Below, in pieces: positions 8,740 to 19,100 of a stretch of 64,000 nucleotides of DNA. How positions within the stretch are numbered: position 1 is the stretch's first letter; each line of letters opens with the position of its first letter. Made by a program: the position numbers and the translations under genes. Below the pieces are notes generated by a model. It had not been told where the DNA came from. It ran no database searches and saw only the letters and a list, made by a program, of their open reading frames with translations. The DNA comes from Streptomyces sp. NBC_00353 (GTDB taxonomy: Bacteria; Actinomycetota; Actinomycetes; Streptomycetales; Streptomycetaceae): positions 3,658,001 to 3,722,000 of the forward strand of contig NZ_CP107985.1 of NCBI RefSeq assembly GCF_036108815.1, read 5' to 3'.

Positions 8740-11700
8740 GTGAGGCGTAGCAACGAGGGCTCCGCGGCGCAGCAGGAGCGGGGCAACTTCACCCCGCCGC
8801 CGCGCATCGCGGCGCCACCCGCCGAAGTGTCCGAAGAGGCACCGGCCGGCGGCAGTACGAGTCGGCTGTCCCCGCGCAACTGGCGGGTGCCCACCCGGCT
8901 GAACGCGATCCTTCTGATCCCTGTACTGGTCGGCCTGGTCATGGGCGGCTTCCAGGTGAAGGGGTCGATCGACACCTGGAGAGAGGCGCAGGACGCCGAG
9001 AAGACTGCGCTGATCGTGCGCGCGGCCTCGGAGTACGGACAGGCGCTGCTCAACGAGCGTGACCTCTCCGCCCAGCCCTTGCTGTCGAACAAGCGCGACG
9101 AACCCGCCGTCGACCAGGTGTACGCCACCACGGATGCGGCCGCCGCCAAGTTCGACGAGGCCGTGCAGGGCATGCCGAAGAAGGAGGGCCTGCAGCGCCG
9201 TCTCCAGCTGTTCAAGCAGGAGGAGCCCAAGCTCCCGGAGCTGCGCAAGGCCGCCTACGCCGAGGCCATGGACCCGGTGAAGACGGAAGAGGGCTACGTC
9301 AAGGTCCAGCACTCCCTGATGGAGTTCTGCAACGAGCTCGGCCTGGGCACCGGCAACATCACCAGCTACGGCCGCACGGTCTACGCGATCGAACTGGCCA
9401 AGGCCGCAGAATCGCTTCAGCGCTCCATCGGTATGCACCTGCTCGTGCGTCCGAGCCAGGAGAACGCCAAGTTCGGCGCCCAGGTCAAGGCCTTCGGCTC
9501 GTACAACTACCTGGAGCAGATCGCACTCGGCGAGTACGTCTCCGGTGGTACGGAGGCCGACTCGGTCCGCCTGAAGCAGGTCATGACCGCCAAGGCGGCC
9601 GAGGGCGCCAAGAAACTGAAGGCCGCCAAGGCGCAGGCGGACGCGGCAGGTGTGCCGTTCGTCGCGCCGCCCAGCATCGACGGCTCGGTCTTCGACGGAA
9701 TGGCCCAGCAGATCGGTCTCGGCAAGTCGCCCGAGGAACTGGCGGCGAAGGGCATCACGCCCGCGACCTGGCTGGCCGCCTCCACCGCCAAGTTCGACGG
9801 CTACACCACGGTCGAGGAAGAGCTCGTCGACAAGGCGGTGACCGAGGCTGCGAACATCTCGTCCAGCGCCAAGACCGACGCCATCGTCAACGCCGCCATC
9901 GTGCTGGTCGCGCTGCTGGCCGCCTTCGTCCTGGCCGGCCTCGTGGCCCGCCAGATGAGCCGCTCGATGCGTCAGCTGCGTACCGCCGCCTTCTCGATCG
10001 CCGAGCAGCGGCTGCCGATGCTCGTCGACCAGCTGTCGCGGACCGAGCCGGGCCGGGTCGACACTCGCGTCCAGCCGATCCCGATCACCACCCGGGACGA
10101 GATCGGCGAGGTCGCCCGCGCCTTCGACCAGGTGCACCGCGAGGCGGTTCGGCTCGCTGCCGAGCAGGCCATGCTGCGAGGCAACGTCAACGCGATCTTC
10201 ACAAACCTGTCGCGCCGCAACCAGTCGCTGATCGAGGGCCAGCTGACCCTCATCACCGACCTGGAGAACAACGAGGCCGACCCGGACCAGCTGGAGAGCC
10301 TCTTCCGGCTGGACCACCTGGCCACCCGTATGCGCCGCAACGGCGAGAACCTCCTCGTCCTCGCCGGCGAGGAGCCGGGCCGCCGCTGGAACCAGCCGGT
10401 TCCGCTGGTCGACGTCCTGCGGGCCGCCTCCTCCGAGGTGGAGTCGTACGAGCGCATCGAGCTCTCCGGCGTTCCGGAGACCGAGATCCACGGCCAGGCC
10501 GTCACCGACCTCGTGCATCTGCTGGCCGAGCTGCTGGAGAACGCCACCACGTTCTCCTCGCCGCAGACCAAGGTCCGCGTCACGGCGACCCGGCTGCCGG
10601 ACAGCCGCGTGATGGTCGAGATCCACGACAAGGGCATCGGCCTCACGGCCGAGGACTTCGCGGACATCAACCACAAGCTGGCCAACCCGCCGACGGTGGA
10701 CGCCGCGGTGTCCCAGCGGATGGGTCTCTTCGTGGTCGGCCGGCTCGCCGACCGGCACGGCATCCGGGTCCAGCTGCGCCCCTCGGGCGAGCAGGCAGGA
10801 ACCACCTCGCTGGTCATGCTGCCGGACGCGATCACGCACGGCGGCGGCGGCGAGCTCGAACCGATCGCCGCCCAGGACGACTTCACGGTCTCCTCGATCA
10901 TCCCGCGGCAGCAGGCCTTCGAACCGCTTCCGCACCAGCCCCAGATGCGTACGGCGGCGGAGCTCGGCTTCGACGACTCGCGTTACGAGGACCCGGCGGT
11001 CGACCCCGCACAGCTGGACCCGGTGGGCCGCTCGCTGATGCGTGAGGAGCGCCGCGCCGCGCTGGAGGCCCAGACGGGCGGCGAACGCCCGCAGTTCCAG
11101 GAGGACGCGTTCCAGGGCAATGCGTACCAGGACGCCTCCTACGCCGAGGACACGTACGCACAGGACCCGCAGCAGGAGCAGTACCCGCAGGCGGCGTACG
11201 ACAGTTCCTACGACACGTACAACGGCGACAGCGGCTACGCCGAGCAGTCCGACTACCCGTCGCAGGGCGGCTATACGGAAGCGGCATATGCCGCTGCCGA
11301 GAGCCCTCAGCGGGGCTACGAGGACCAGTTCGCCGCCCAGCCCCACCAGGAAGAGTGGGCAGATCAGGGCGCGTACCAGGGTGCGTACGAGCCCATATCG
11401 CAGGCCGAACCGGAATCTGTCCCGAGCGCTCCCGCCGAGCCGCAGGAGCGCGTAGGCTTCGACCGTTCGGGTCCCACCCCGAACGTCGGCCGCGAGATGA
11501 CCGATGCCGGTCTGCCGCGCCGGGGCGGTCAGCAGCACTGGCAGCCCACGGGCCGCGGAAACGACCAGTCCGTCGCAGCACAGCAGCAGCCGCAGCAGCA
11601 GGAATTGCCGCAGCGGCCGTCGCCCGCGCCGCAGGACGGGAACGGCTCCGACGACTGGCGCTCGACGAACGACGAGCGCTGGGAGCGGGCCGAGAAGCTC

Positions 11701-11922
11701 CGGGAGCCGAAGGCGGGTGGGGTCACCCCGTCCGGACTTCCCCGGCGAGTGCCCAAGGCCAATCTGGTCGAGGGCACGGCGGAGCAGACCCAGCAGGGCG
11801 GCCCTCAGGTCTCCCGCGCCCCTGAGGACGTCCGGGGCAGGTTGAGCAACCTGCGACGGGGCATTCAGCGGGGACGTAACGCTGGTTCGGACACAAGTAA
11901 TACCTACAACCAGGAGCGTTAG
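8740..11922 (+). CDS. cvnA2: conservon sensor kinase-like protein CvnA (second copy)
   Basis: A 1060-residue paralogue of CvnA1 with the same layout: TM1 near 55-75, an extracytoplasmic helical sensor, TM2 near 381-404, a HAMP-like linker, and HATPase_c with N box LLENAT and G1 box DKGIGL. It ends in an acidic, Tyr/Gln-rich repetitive tail and the shared C-terminal motif. The sensor halves of the two copies have diverged strongly while the catalytic cores remain close, so they probably sense different inputs. The GTG start is preceded by the same AGAGGTTG element as cvnA1. Confidence 0.93.
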   Translation: MRRSNEGSAAQQERGNFTPPPRIAAPPAEVSEEAPAGGSTSRLSPRNWRVPTRLNAILLIPVLVGLVMGGFQVKGSIDTWREAQDAEKTALIVRAASEYGQALLNERDLSAQPLLSNKRDEPAVDQVYATTDAAAAKFDEAVQGMPKKEGLQRRLQLFKQEEPKLPELRKAAYAEAMDPVKTEEGYVKVQHSLMEFCNELGLGTGNITSYGRTVYAIELAKAAESLQRSIGMHLLVRPSQENAKFGAQVKAFGSYNYLEQIALGEYVSGGTEADSVRLKQVMTAKAAEGAKKLKAAKAQADAAGVPFVAPPSIDGSVFDGMAQQIGLGKSPEELAAKGITPATWLAASTAKFDGYTTVEEELVDKAVTEAANISSSAKTDAIVNAAIVLVALLAAFVLAGLVARQMSRSMRQLRTAAFSIAEQRLPMLVDQLSRTEPGRVDTRVQPIPITTRDEIGEVARAFDQVHREAVRLAAEQAMLRGNVNAIFTNLSRRNQSLIEGQLTLITDLENNEADPDQLESLFRLDHLATRMRRNGENLLVLAGEEPGRRWNQPVPLVDVLRAASSEVESYERIELSGVPETEIHGQAVTDLVHLLAELLENATTFSSPQTKVRVTATRLPDSRVMVEIHDKGIGLTAEDFADINHKLANPPTVDAAVSQRMGLFVVGRLADRHGIRVQLRPSGEQAGTTSLVMLPDAITHGGGGELEPIAAQDDFTVSSIIPRQQAFEPLPHQPQMRTAAELGFDDSRYEDPAVDPAQLDPVGRSLMREERRAALEAQTGGERPQFQEDAFQGNAYQDASYAEDTYAQDPQQEQYPQAAYDSSYDTYNGDSGYAEQSDYPSQGGYTEAAYAAAESPQRGYEDQFAAQPHQEEWADQGAYQGAYEPISQAEPESVPSAPAEPQERVGFDRSGPTPNVGREMTDAGLPRRGGQQHWQPTGRGNDQSVAAQQQPQQQELPQRPSPAPQDGNGSDDWRSTNDERWERAEKLREPKAGGVTPSGLPRRVPKANLVEGTAEQTQQGGPQVSRAPEDVRGRLSNLRRGIQRGRNAGSDTSNTYNQER

Positions 11923-11923
11923 T

Positions 11924-12346
11924 GTGAGCCCGATGAGCCAGGCGGCGCAGAATCTCAACTGGTTGATCACCAACTTCGTGGACAACACCCCCGGGGTGTC
12001 GCACACGGTGGTGGTCTCCGCCGACGGACTCCTGCTGGCCATGTCCGAAGGATTCCCCCGGGACCGTGCCGATCAGCTGGCGGCCGTCGCTTCCGGCCTG
12101 ACCTCGCTGACCGCGGGCGCCTCGCGGATCTTCGAGGGCGGCGCGGTGAATCAGACAGTTGTGGAGATGGAGCGCGGATTCCTCTTCATCATGTCCATCT
12201 CCGACGGATCTTCACTGGCCGTTCTCGCCCACCCGGACGCCGATATCGGTCTGGTTGGGTACGAAATGGCCCTTCTGGTCGACCGTGCAGGCACGGTCCT
12301 CACCCCGGACCTCCGTGCCGAACTGCAGGGAAGTCTTCTTAACTAG
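11924..12346 (+). CDS. cvnB2: Roadblock/LC7 protein CvnB (second copy)
   Basis: A 140-residue Roadblock/LC7 protein. GTG start 1 nt after the cvnA2 stop, with AGGAG 7 nt upstream. It is nearly identical in protein to CvnB1, but many third positions differ, so it is older than the cvnD identity. It lacks a transmembrane segment and is expected at the membrane through CvnA. Confidence 0.95.
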   Translation: MSPMSQAAQNLNWLITNFVDNTPGVSHTVVVSADGLLLAMSEGFPRDRADQLAAVASGLTSLTAGASRIFEGGAVNQTVVEMERGFLFIMSISDGSSLAVLAHPDADIGLVGYEMALLVDRAGTVLTPDLRAELQGSLLN

Positions 12347-12365
12347 TAGACAGACGGTGCGTCAT

Positions 12366-12395
12366 GCGCCACCGCACCATAAGGTGCGGTGGCGC
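12366..12395 (+). promoter_or_regulatory. perfect hairpin between cvnB2 and cvnC2
   Basis: GCGCCACCGCACC (12366-12378) and its exact complement (12383-12395) enclose the loop ATAA. The 13-bp stem has no T-run after it and lies inside the operon, 41 bp before the cvnC2 start. It may be a processing, stability or pausing element. Conservon 1 has no counterpart. Confidence 0.7.
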
Positions 12396-12435
12396 GGCCC
12401 CACTGGGATCGGGACCGGCAGTCGGAGGAGGAATT

Positions 12436-13080
12436 GTGGCAACACCCCCAGGCGGACACCAGTACGACGGTGGTCAGCAAGTACCGGGCGAGCACGGGGA
12501 CAACCGTTACAACTTCCCCTCCACCCCCAGCAGACAGGGCTCGCAGCAGCCTTATGAGCCGCAGCAGCCGTACCCGCGTCGGCAGGCGCAGGACGGTGGG
12601 TGGCAGCAGGCGCAGGACGGTGGGTGGCAACAGCAGCCGCAGCACCCTCAGCGCCCGCATCGGATCGAATCGGCCCAGCAGCCCCGCATTCAGACGGTGC
12701 AGCCACGGCGGCCCTCCGAGCCCGCCGCTCCCGCGGCCCACAACCCGCTGGTCCGTCCGTACGCCATGACCGGCGGCCGGACCCGACCGCGATACCAGCT
12801 CGCCATTGAGGCGTTGGTCAGTACCACGGCCGATCCGTCGCGGCTGCAAGGGCAATTGCCCGAGCACCAGCGGATCTGCCGGCTGTGCTTCGAGATCAAG
12901 TCGGTTGCCGAGATCTCGGCGCTTCTCACGATCCCCCTCGGCGTTGCCCGGATCCTCGTAGCCGACCTGGCCGAGGCCGGACTCGTCGCTATCCATCAGC
13001 CCGGCGGCGACGAGTCCGCCGGAGGCCAGCCAGATGTGACACTGCTCGAAAGGGTGCTCAGTGGACTTCGCAAGCTCTAG
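12436..13080 (+). CDS. cvnC2: DUF742 protein CvnC (second copy)
   Basis: DUF742 conservon member. I start it at the GTG at 12436, which has GGAGGAATT directly before it, giving 214 residues; an upstream in-frame ATG at 12364 overlaps the hairpin and has no ribosome site. The N-terminal 90 or so residues are Gln/Pro-rich with a tandem repeat (AQDGGWQQ twice), followed by the conserved RPYAMTGGRTRP core. The 3' end overlaps cvnD2 by 20 nt exactly as in the first conservon. Confidence 0.92.
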   Translation: MATPPGGHQYDGGQQVPGEHGDNRYNFPSTPSRQGSQQPYEPQQPYPRRQAQDGGWQQAQDGGWQQQPQHPQRPHRIESAQQPRIQTVQPRRPSEPAAPAAHNPLVRPYAMTGGRTRPRYQLAIEALVSTTADPSRLQGQLPEHQRICRLCFEIKSVAEISALLTIPLGVARILVADLAEAGLVAIHQPGGDESAGGQPDVTLLERVLSGLRKL

Positions 13081-13642
13081 CGGCGGAGCAGCCCGCTCCA
13101 CTACCTCCGCGAAGATCGTGGTGGCAGGGGGCTTCGGCGTGGGTAAGACCACGTTCGTCGGTGCCGTTTCGGAGATCAACCCGCTGCGCACCGAAGCCGT
13201 GATGACGTCCGCGTCGGCGGGCATCGACGATCTGACGCACACCGGGGACAAGACCACCACGACGGTGGCCATGGACTTCGGCCGTATCACCCTGGACCAG
13301 GACCTGATCCTGTACCTCTTCGGTACGCCCGGTCAGGACCGTTTCTGGTTCATGTGGGACGACCTGGTCCGCGGCGCGATCGGCGCCGTCGTCCTCGTCG
13401 ACACCCGGCGTCTCGCCGACTGCTTCCCGGCCGTCGACTACTTCGAGAACAGCGGACTGCCGTTCGTCATCGCCCTCAACGGCTTCGACGGACACCAGCC
13501 GTACACCCCCGACGAGGTGCGCGAGGCCCTGCAGATCGGCCCCGACACCCCGATCCTGACCACGGACGCCCGCCACCGCGCGGACGCCAAGAGCGCGCTC
13601 ATCACGCTCGTGGAGCACGCGCTGATGGCGCGTCTTCGGTAG
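13061..13642 (+). CDS. cvnD2: conservon Ras-like GTPase CvnD (second copy)
   Basis: A 193-residue small GTPase with the same P-loop (GGFGVGKT) and FGTPGQDRF motifs as CvnD1. Nucleotides 13249-13512 are identical to 7987-8250, including silent positions. The GTG start lies within the cvnC2 3' end. It is the last gene of the second conservon. Confidence 0.95.
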   Translation: MDFASSSGGAARSTTSAKIVVAGGFGVGKTTFVGAVSEINPLRTEAVMTSASAGIDDLTHTGDKTTTTVAMDFGRITLDQDLILYLFGTPGQDRFWFMWDDLVRGAIGAVVLVDTRRLADCFPAVDYFENSGLPFVIALNGFDGHQPYTPDEVREALQIGPDTPILTTDARHRADAKSALITLVEHALMARLR

Positions 13643-13658
13643 GCTCCGGCAGCCGTAC

Positions 13659-13701
13659 GCGAGAGGCCCCGCACTCCCTCGGGAGTTGCGGGGCCTCTCG
13701 C
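13659..13701. terminator. bidirectional terminator between cvnD2 and pccE
   Basis: GCGAGAGGCCCCGCACTCCC pairs with its near-perfect complement at 13681-13701 (one bulged base) around a 2-nt loop. It sits between convergent genes and can end both transcripts. Confidence 0.85.
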
Positions 13702-13729
13702 GTGCTGCGGGCCGTCTGCTGGGCCGTTG

Positions 13730-13936
13730 TCAGCCCTGCCAGGAGTGCGGGGCGCGGAAGCCCGGGGTGCGCTCGAGGCGGCGCCAGCCGGCGTGGGTGC
13801 GGCCGCGGTGGGCCGGGGCGGCGGCGGGGGTGGCGGCTGCGCGGGCGAGCAGGACCGCGGTTATCGCGGCCAGCTCCTCGGGGTCGGCAAGACCCTTCTC
13901 GACGCGCAGCACGGACTCGGCAGGAGTAGTGCTCAT
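13730..13936 (-). CDS. pccE: acyl-CoA carboxylase epsilon subunit
   Basis: A 68-residue small subunit of the biotin-dependent propionyl/acetyl-CoA carboxylase complex of actinomycetes, which helps couple the alpha and beta subunits. The N-terminal half (VLRVEKGLADPEELAAITAVL) is the family signature; the C-terminus is basic. The ATG at 13936 has ACGGAGAG 8 nt upstream; an earlier in-frame ATG adds 18 unlikely residues. It follows pccB by 63 bp and forms an operon with it. Confidence 0.93.
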   Translation of the reverse strand: MSTTPAESVLRVEKGLADPEELAAITAVLLARAAATPAAAPAHRGRTHAGWRRLERTPGFRAPHSWQG

Positions 13937-13999
13937 GGATGTCTCTCCGTCTTCTCGGCAGTACGTGGCGGGCTGTGCGGGGTGGTGCACCGGCCGCGG

Positions 14000-15583
14000 C
14001 TACTGCGGGGGGTTGCCGTGCTTGCGGGACGGCAGATCGGCGTGCTTGGACCGGAGCATCGCGAGCGAGGCGATCAGCACCTCGCGCGTCTCGGCAGGGT
14101 CGATGACGTCGTCGACCAGTCCGCGCTCTGCGGCGTAGTACGGATGCATCAGTTCGGCCTTGTACTCCTTGACCATGCGGATCCGCATGGCCTCCGGGTC
14201 CTCGGCGTCGGCGATCTGCCGACGGAAGATGACGTTGGCGGCACCTTCGGCGCCCATGACGGCGATCTCGTTGGTGGGCCAGGCGTAGGTCAGGTCGGCA
14301 CCGATGGACTGGCTGTCCATCACGATGTACGCACCGCCGTACGCCTTGCGCAGGATCAGCGAGATCCTCGGCACCGTGGCGTTGCAGTACGCGTAGAGCA
14401 GCTTCGCCCCGTGCCGGATGATTCCACCGTGCTCCTGATCGACGCCGGGCAGGAAGCCGGGTACGTCCAATAGAGTGATGATGGGAATGTTGAATGCATC
14501 ACACATCTGGACGAAGCGGGCCGCCTTCTCGGACGCCTCGATGTCCAGGACCCCCGCCAGGGACTGCGGCTGGTTGGCGACGATGCCGACGACCTGACCG
14601 TCGAGCCGGGCCAGGGCGCAGATGATGTTGCGGGCCCAGCGCTCGTGGATCTCCAGGTAGTCGCCGTCGTCGACGAGCTCCTCGATGACCTTGTGCATGT
14701 CGTACGGACGGTTGCCGTCGGCGGGCACCAGGTCGAGCAGGACGTCGCCGCGCCGGTCGGCCGGGTCGTCGCTCGCCACGGTGGGCGGGTTCTCCCGGTT
14801 GTTCGACGGGAGCATCCCGATCAGGTAGCGGACCTCGGCGATGCAGGTCTCCTCGTCGTCGTACGCGAAGTGCGCGACGCCCGAGGTCTCGGCGTGCACA
14901 TCGGCGCCGCCGAGGCCGTTCTGCGAGATCTCCTCGCCGGTGACCGCCTTCACGACGTCCGGTCCGGTGATGAACATCTGGGAGGTCTCGCGGACCATGA
15001 ACACGAAGTCGGTGAGGGCGGGGCTGTAGGCCGCGCCGCCCGCGCACGGGCCGAGCATCACACTGATCTGCGGGATGACGCCGGAGGCTCGGGTGTTGCG
15101 CTGGAAGATGCCGCCGTATCCGGCGAGCGCGCTGACACCCTCCTGGATCCGGGCCCCTGCGCCGTCGTTCAGCGAGACCAGCGGGGCACCCGCCGAGATC
15201 GCCATGTCCATGATCTTGTGGATCTTTGTGGCGTGGGCCTCACCCAGGGCGCCGCCGAAGATCCGGAAGTCGTGCGCGTAGACGAAGACCGTACGGCCTT
15301 CGACCGTGCCCCAGCCGGTGATGACACCGTCGGTGTACGGCTTCTTCTCCTCCAGGCCGAATCCGGTCGCCCGGTGCCGGCGCAGCTGCTCGACCTCCTT
15401 GAACGAATCCGGGTCCAGCAGCAGCTCGATGCGCTCACGGGCCGTCAGCTTGCCCTTGGCGTGCTGCGCCTCGGTCGCCCGGTCACTCGGTCCGCGCCGC
15501 GCCTGCTCACGCAGTGCCAGCAGTTCGGCCACCCGGCCACGGGTGTCTGTCGGCTCGCCCGGGGTTTCGTCCACAACGGTCAT
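14000..15583 (-). CDS. pccB: propionyl-CoA carboxylase beta subunit (carboxyltransferase)
   Basis: A 527-residue carboxyltransferase that moves the carboxyl group from carboxybiotin to propionyl-CoA, making methylmalonyl-CoA, a polyketide extender unit. Paired crotonase-type halves are visible: the N-terminal part has ARERIELLLD and oxyanion-hole Gly pairs in GGALGEAHATK and the PCAGGAAYSPALTDF stretch; the C-terminal part has DVPGFLPGVDQEHGGIIRHG and RKAYGGAYIVM. Length matches the family. The ATG has AGGG 9 nt upstream. Confidence 0.96.
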   Translation of the reverse strand: MTVVDETPGEPTDTRGRVAELLALREQARRGPSDRATEAQHAKGKLTARERIELLLDPDSFKEVEQLRRHRATGFGLEEKKPYTDGVITGWGTVEGRTVFVYAHDFRIFGGALGEAHATKIHKIMDMAISAGAPLVSLNDGAGARIQEGVSALAGYGGIFQRNTRASGVIPQISVMLGPCAGGAAYSPALTDFVFMVRETSQMFITGPDVVKAVTGEEISQNGLGGADVHAETSGVAHFAYDDEETCIAEVRYLIGMLPSNNRENPPTVASDDPADRRGDVLLDLVPADGNRPYDMHKVIEELVDDGDYLEIHERWARNIICALARLDGQVVGIVANQPQSLAGVLDIEASEKAARFVQMCDAFNIPIITLLDVPGFLPGVDQEHGGIIRHGAKLLYAYCNATVPRISLILRKAYGGAYIVMDSQSIGADLTYAWPTNEIAVMGAEGAANVIFRRQIADAEDPEAMRIRMVKEYKAELMHPYYAAERGLVDDVIDPAETREVLIASLAMLRSKHADLPSRKHGNPPQ

Positions 15584-16117
15584 GTATCGACCCTACGAAG
15601 CCGACCAAGAGAAACCTGCCGTCGACTCTGCACAGTCTCCCGACCGGTTTCCTGGTGGAGCCGGACAGAACCCTTGCGCCATGCAGGCGAACCACCAGCC
15701 CAGGACGGTCCCCGTTTGTACAGGCTCCACAAAGTGTCACTGTGGCGTACTGCACACACCGGTGAGTCCCGGGCATCCCTCGCCTGTGCGTCCTGCGCCT
15801 TCCGGGAGTCCTCCGGACGGTCCACGACCGGTTCGCCCGAGTGGGTGACGGTCAGCCGCACGGCCTCGCGAAAGGCGTCCCGCACGGCTGCGGGCACGAC
15901 GTCCGCGGCGTCCGGACGGAACGGGAACCGACGGAGGTGGAACGAGCCGCTGATCCGCTTCTCCCACCGCACCGCCCTTGGCGGGCACGGCGGAGTCCGG
16001 TGAGAATACCCCGGCCTTGCGGCCCCACCCCCTCCGCACGTCCTCGCGGACGCGCTCCTGGGAAGGGGTGGGACCGGGATCGGCCCCACCCCCTCTCACT
16101 GCTCACTGTCGGCTCAT
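15584..16117. other. pccB upstream region and GH101 downstream region
   Basis: 534 bp with no gene I can support. The left part is the pccB leader. It includes a palindromic element near 15731-15750 (CCAC-AA-AGTG-T-CACT-GTGG). On the minus strand about 75 codons around 15780-16010 have coding-like third positions but no credible start or known family; they may be a gene remnant. The terminator of the GH101 gene lies at 16065-16092. Confidence 0.5.
16065..16092 (-). terminator. terminator of the GH101 gene
   Basis: GGGGTGGG / CCCACCCC stem with a 12-nt loop, 26 bp past the GH101 stop. No clear T-run. Confidence 0.5.
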
Positions 16118-19100
16118 TCAGCTTCCGCAGTGGAACCGTGCGTTGCCCCAGTCCGCGTGGTCGTTGCCGTTGCCGTCGCCGCCGTCCGCGACGACCAGCT
16201 CGACGTACTTCGCGCCGGTGACGTCCGCCGTGAGCGACCAGGCCGTGTCGGCCGCCTTGAGGACCGGCGACTTCACCTTCTCCGTACCGTCGGCCCTGAC
16301 GCCGAACTGCACGCTGCCCGCGGTCTTCTGCACATCGTCGACGCCCACCTCGGCGGTGAACGACGTGCACCTGCCGCCCAGGTAGTAGCGGATGTTCGCC
16401 GGGGCGTGGCTGCCGAGGCCCTTGGCGTATACGGTGCCACCGATCGTCAGCGGAGTGCCGTCGCCGGCGCCCGTCTCACCGTTGGAGAGATCGCGCTCGA
16501 CCGGTCCCCAGCCGTTGCTCGACGCCGTCCAGTCCAGGTCGCTGGCCCAGCTGTCCGTGGTGGGCGGCGGCGGCAGGGTCCGTACGGACGTCTGCGCACC
16601 GAGGGTCCGCTCCGCCCCGCCGACCGTGTACGACGCCTCGGCGCTCAGGCTGTACGTCCGGTACTCGGCGTCCACCGGCGGGGTGACCTGCCAGCTGCCG
16701 GTGACCTTGGCGCCCGCCGCCACGGAGTCGAAGGTGACGGCACCCACGGGCTCCGCCTTCCAGCCGTCGGGGACGGTGAGGCCGACCGACACGTCGGTCG
16801 CAGCCGTCGCCTCGTAGTTGGTGAAGCTCGCCTTGACGACGTTGGCCGTGCCCGGCTCCAGGGTCTCGGCGGCCGGGTCGACGCTGAGCGTGCCGCAGGC
16901 GGCCGGCTCACCGGCGGGGGCCCGACCGAGGTCGGTCACGGTGAACGCGTCGAGGACGAAGTCGGCGCCCTCGGGTGCGTCGTCGCGCTTGCGGAGCCCG
17001 GTCCAGGTGTCGCCGCAGCCCGCCGTGACGGTCTCGGAGAAGTGCCCGGTGGTGCGCTGCTGCCCGATCGCGGTGGTGCGGGTCTCGACCGAGTCGGGGT
17101 TGCCGTCGGCCGTGATCCGGTCGTAGCCGTCGACCCACTCATAGGCGCCGGCGTGGCTCGACTGGTAGTCGTACTCGATCTTGTACCGGTGGCCGTCGGC
17201 CATCGGTACCGTCCAGGGCGCCGTCCGGTAGACGAGTCCGCTGTTCTCCTCGTGGGCCTTGAGGGACTCCTTGCCGCCGATCACGTCGTCGACGAGCTTC
17301 CCGTTCCAGCCGGCCTGGGTGTAAGGGGCGTGCAGCTGGGAGACGACGGTCCGGGGGTCGGTGGAGCCGCCCGCATCGCCCTTGAGGAAGGGGCCCCAGC
17401 CCTGGTCGACGTCCTCGAAGTCCTCGTACACGACGGTGTTCTTCTCGGTCGCCGGGGCGTTGGCGACGATCCGGACGTCATCGGCCCGCACCGTCGCGGC
17501 GCTGCCCCTGGCCGCTTCGATACGGAACGTGGTGCGGCCGTCCGCGGGGGCGGTGAAGTTCACCTTGGCCCGCTGGAAGTACGTGCCGTGCCAGTCCGAA
17601 GCGGCGACGTAGTCCTCGGCCGTGGAGCGGTCCACGGCGACGGACCTGCCGCCGATCGAGAGCGTCGTGTGCCGGGTCTTTCCGGGCTGGACCTCGATCA
17701 GCGCGGAGGCGGTGTAACGCGCGCCGGGCTTGAGGCCGGAGATGCGCTGTGCGACGGCGGCCGTGCCGTCGCCGGAGAGCTTCGCGCTGTTGCGGCCCTG
17801 GTCGTCGGTGTCACGGGCGACGGTGCCGGTCTTCGACCAGTCGTCGAGCCCGTTGTCGTTGAAGCCCGGGTCGTCGACCGCACTGCCCTCGCCCCACTCC
17901 GGGTCGGCGGCGGCGGGTGCGTGGTCCGGGTAGAGGACGTACGGCTGTCCGGCGGTGGCCGTCAGCGTGATCTTCCCGTCGACGGGCCGGACCGTACCGG
18001 TCTTGACCCGGCCGTTGTCGGTGAGCTTGTAGACGGTGTACGCGCCCTTGGAGGGCACCGACCAGCTGCTCGTACCACCGGACTTGCTGTAGTGGTACAG
18101 CTTCTTGCCGCCGTCCCACGGCAGCAGGTAGTCGGTGCCGCTGAGCACCTTGCGGCCGTGGTCGTAGAAGGTCCGCCTGCCGTCCTCGACCGTGCCCCGG
18201 ACACCGCCGGTGAAGGTGATGTCGTTGCCGTCCCAGCGGGTGATCTTCTGCTGCTGGAGGTACTTGGCGGGCAGGTTGCGCTGCCAGATGTTGTCGTAGA
18301 AGGCGTTCCAGTCGGTCTCGCCGGTCCAGCCCTCGAACTCGTCGATGGCGGTCTGGCCGAGGACCGGGTCGTTGTTCCAGACGTCCTTCTCGCTGTTGCG
18401 GATGAACCGGATGATCTGCGAGTTGAGGCCCTTGTTGGTGGCGCCGCCGTAGTCGAGGTCATTGGCCCAGTGCGACCAGAGCGAGCCGCGCTCGAACTTG
18501 TCGGCCCACTCGGTGGCGACGTTCCAGCCCTGCTTCTGCACGGACTGCAGGGTCTTGTCGGCGATCCAGCCGTGCGTGTAGTAGACGTCGATGTAGAGCA
18601 GGCTGAGGTTGAGGTCGGTCTCGTCGCGCAACTGCTGGAAGCGGCGGGCCAGGTTGCCGCTGTTGATGTCGTTCCGCTGGTCGATGTAGTAGCTCTGGCC
18701 GAGCCAGTTCCAGCCGGGCTTCGTCTTGTCGACGAGCTTCTCGTCGAAGGCGTGGGCGTCCGCGTACGCCTCGGTGGCGTTGACGTGGACGCCGAAGGTG
18801 GCGCCCCACTTCTTGCCTTCCCTCAGCAGTGCGTTGAGGTCCTTCAGCCCGCCGGCGCGCTCGTTGTAGTTGCCGCCGTAGTCGGGGTGGGCGGAGTCGT
18901 GGCCCTCGGAGGCGTACCCCTTGAGCAGCGCCAGCTGACCGAGTCCGTCGGTGGCGAGCGAGACCCGCTTGACGTCGTCGAGGGTGCGCAGGAACGGGTG
19001 GGTGGCCTGGCTGGCGAAGTTGAACGGGATGTGGGTGATCACCCGGTTCGCGGTGTCGTCGCTGCCGGGCGCGGTGACGCCGATGGTGCGGAACGCGACG

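Noticed and set aside
12364..12435. Earlier ATG start for cvnC2 at 12364
   Set aside because: It sits at the edge of a strong hairpin without a ribosome site, while GTG at 12436 follows GGAGGAATT.
15580..16089. A 169-codon minus-strand frame upstream of pccB
   Set aside because: Only its middle looks coding by third positions, it lacks a ribosome site, matches no family I know and runs into the GH101 terminator; noted only as a possible remnant.
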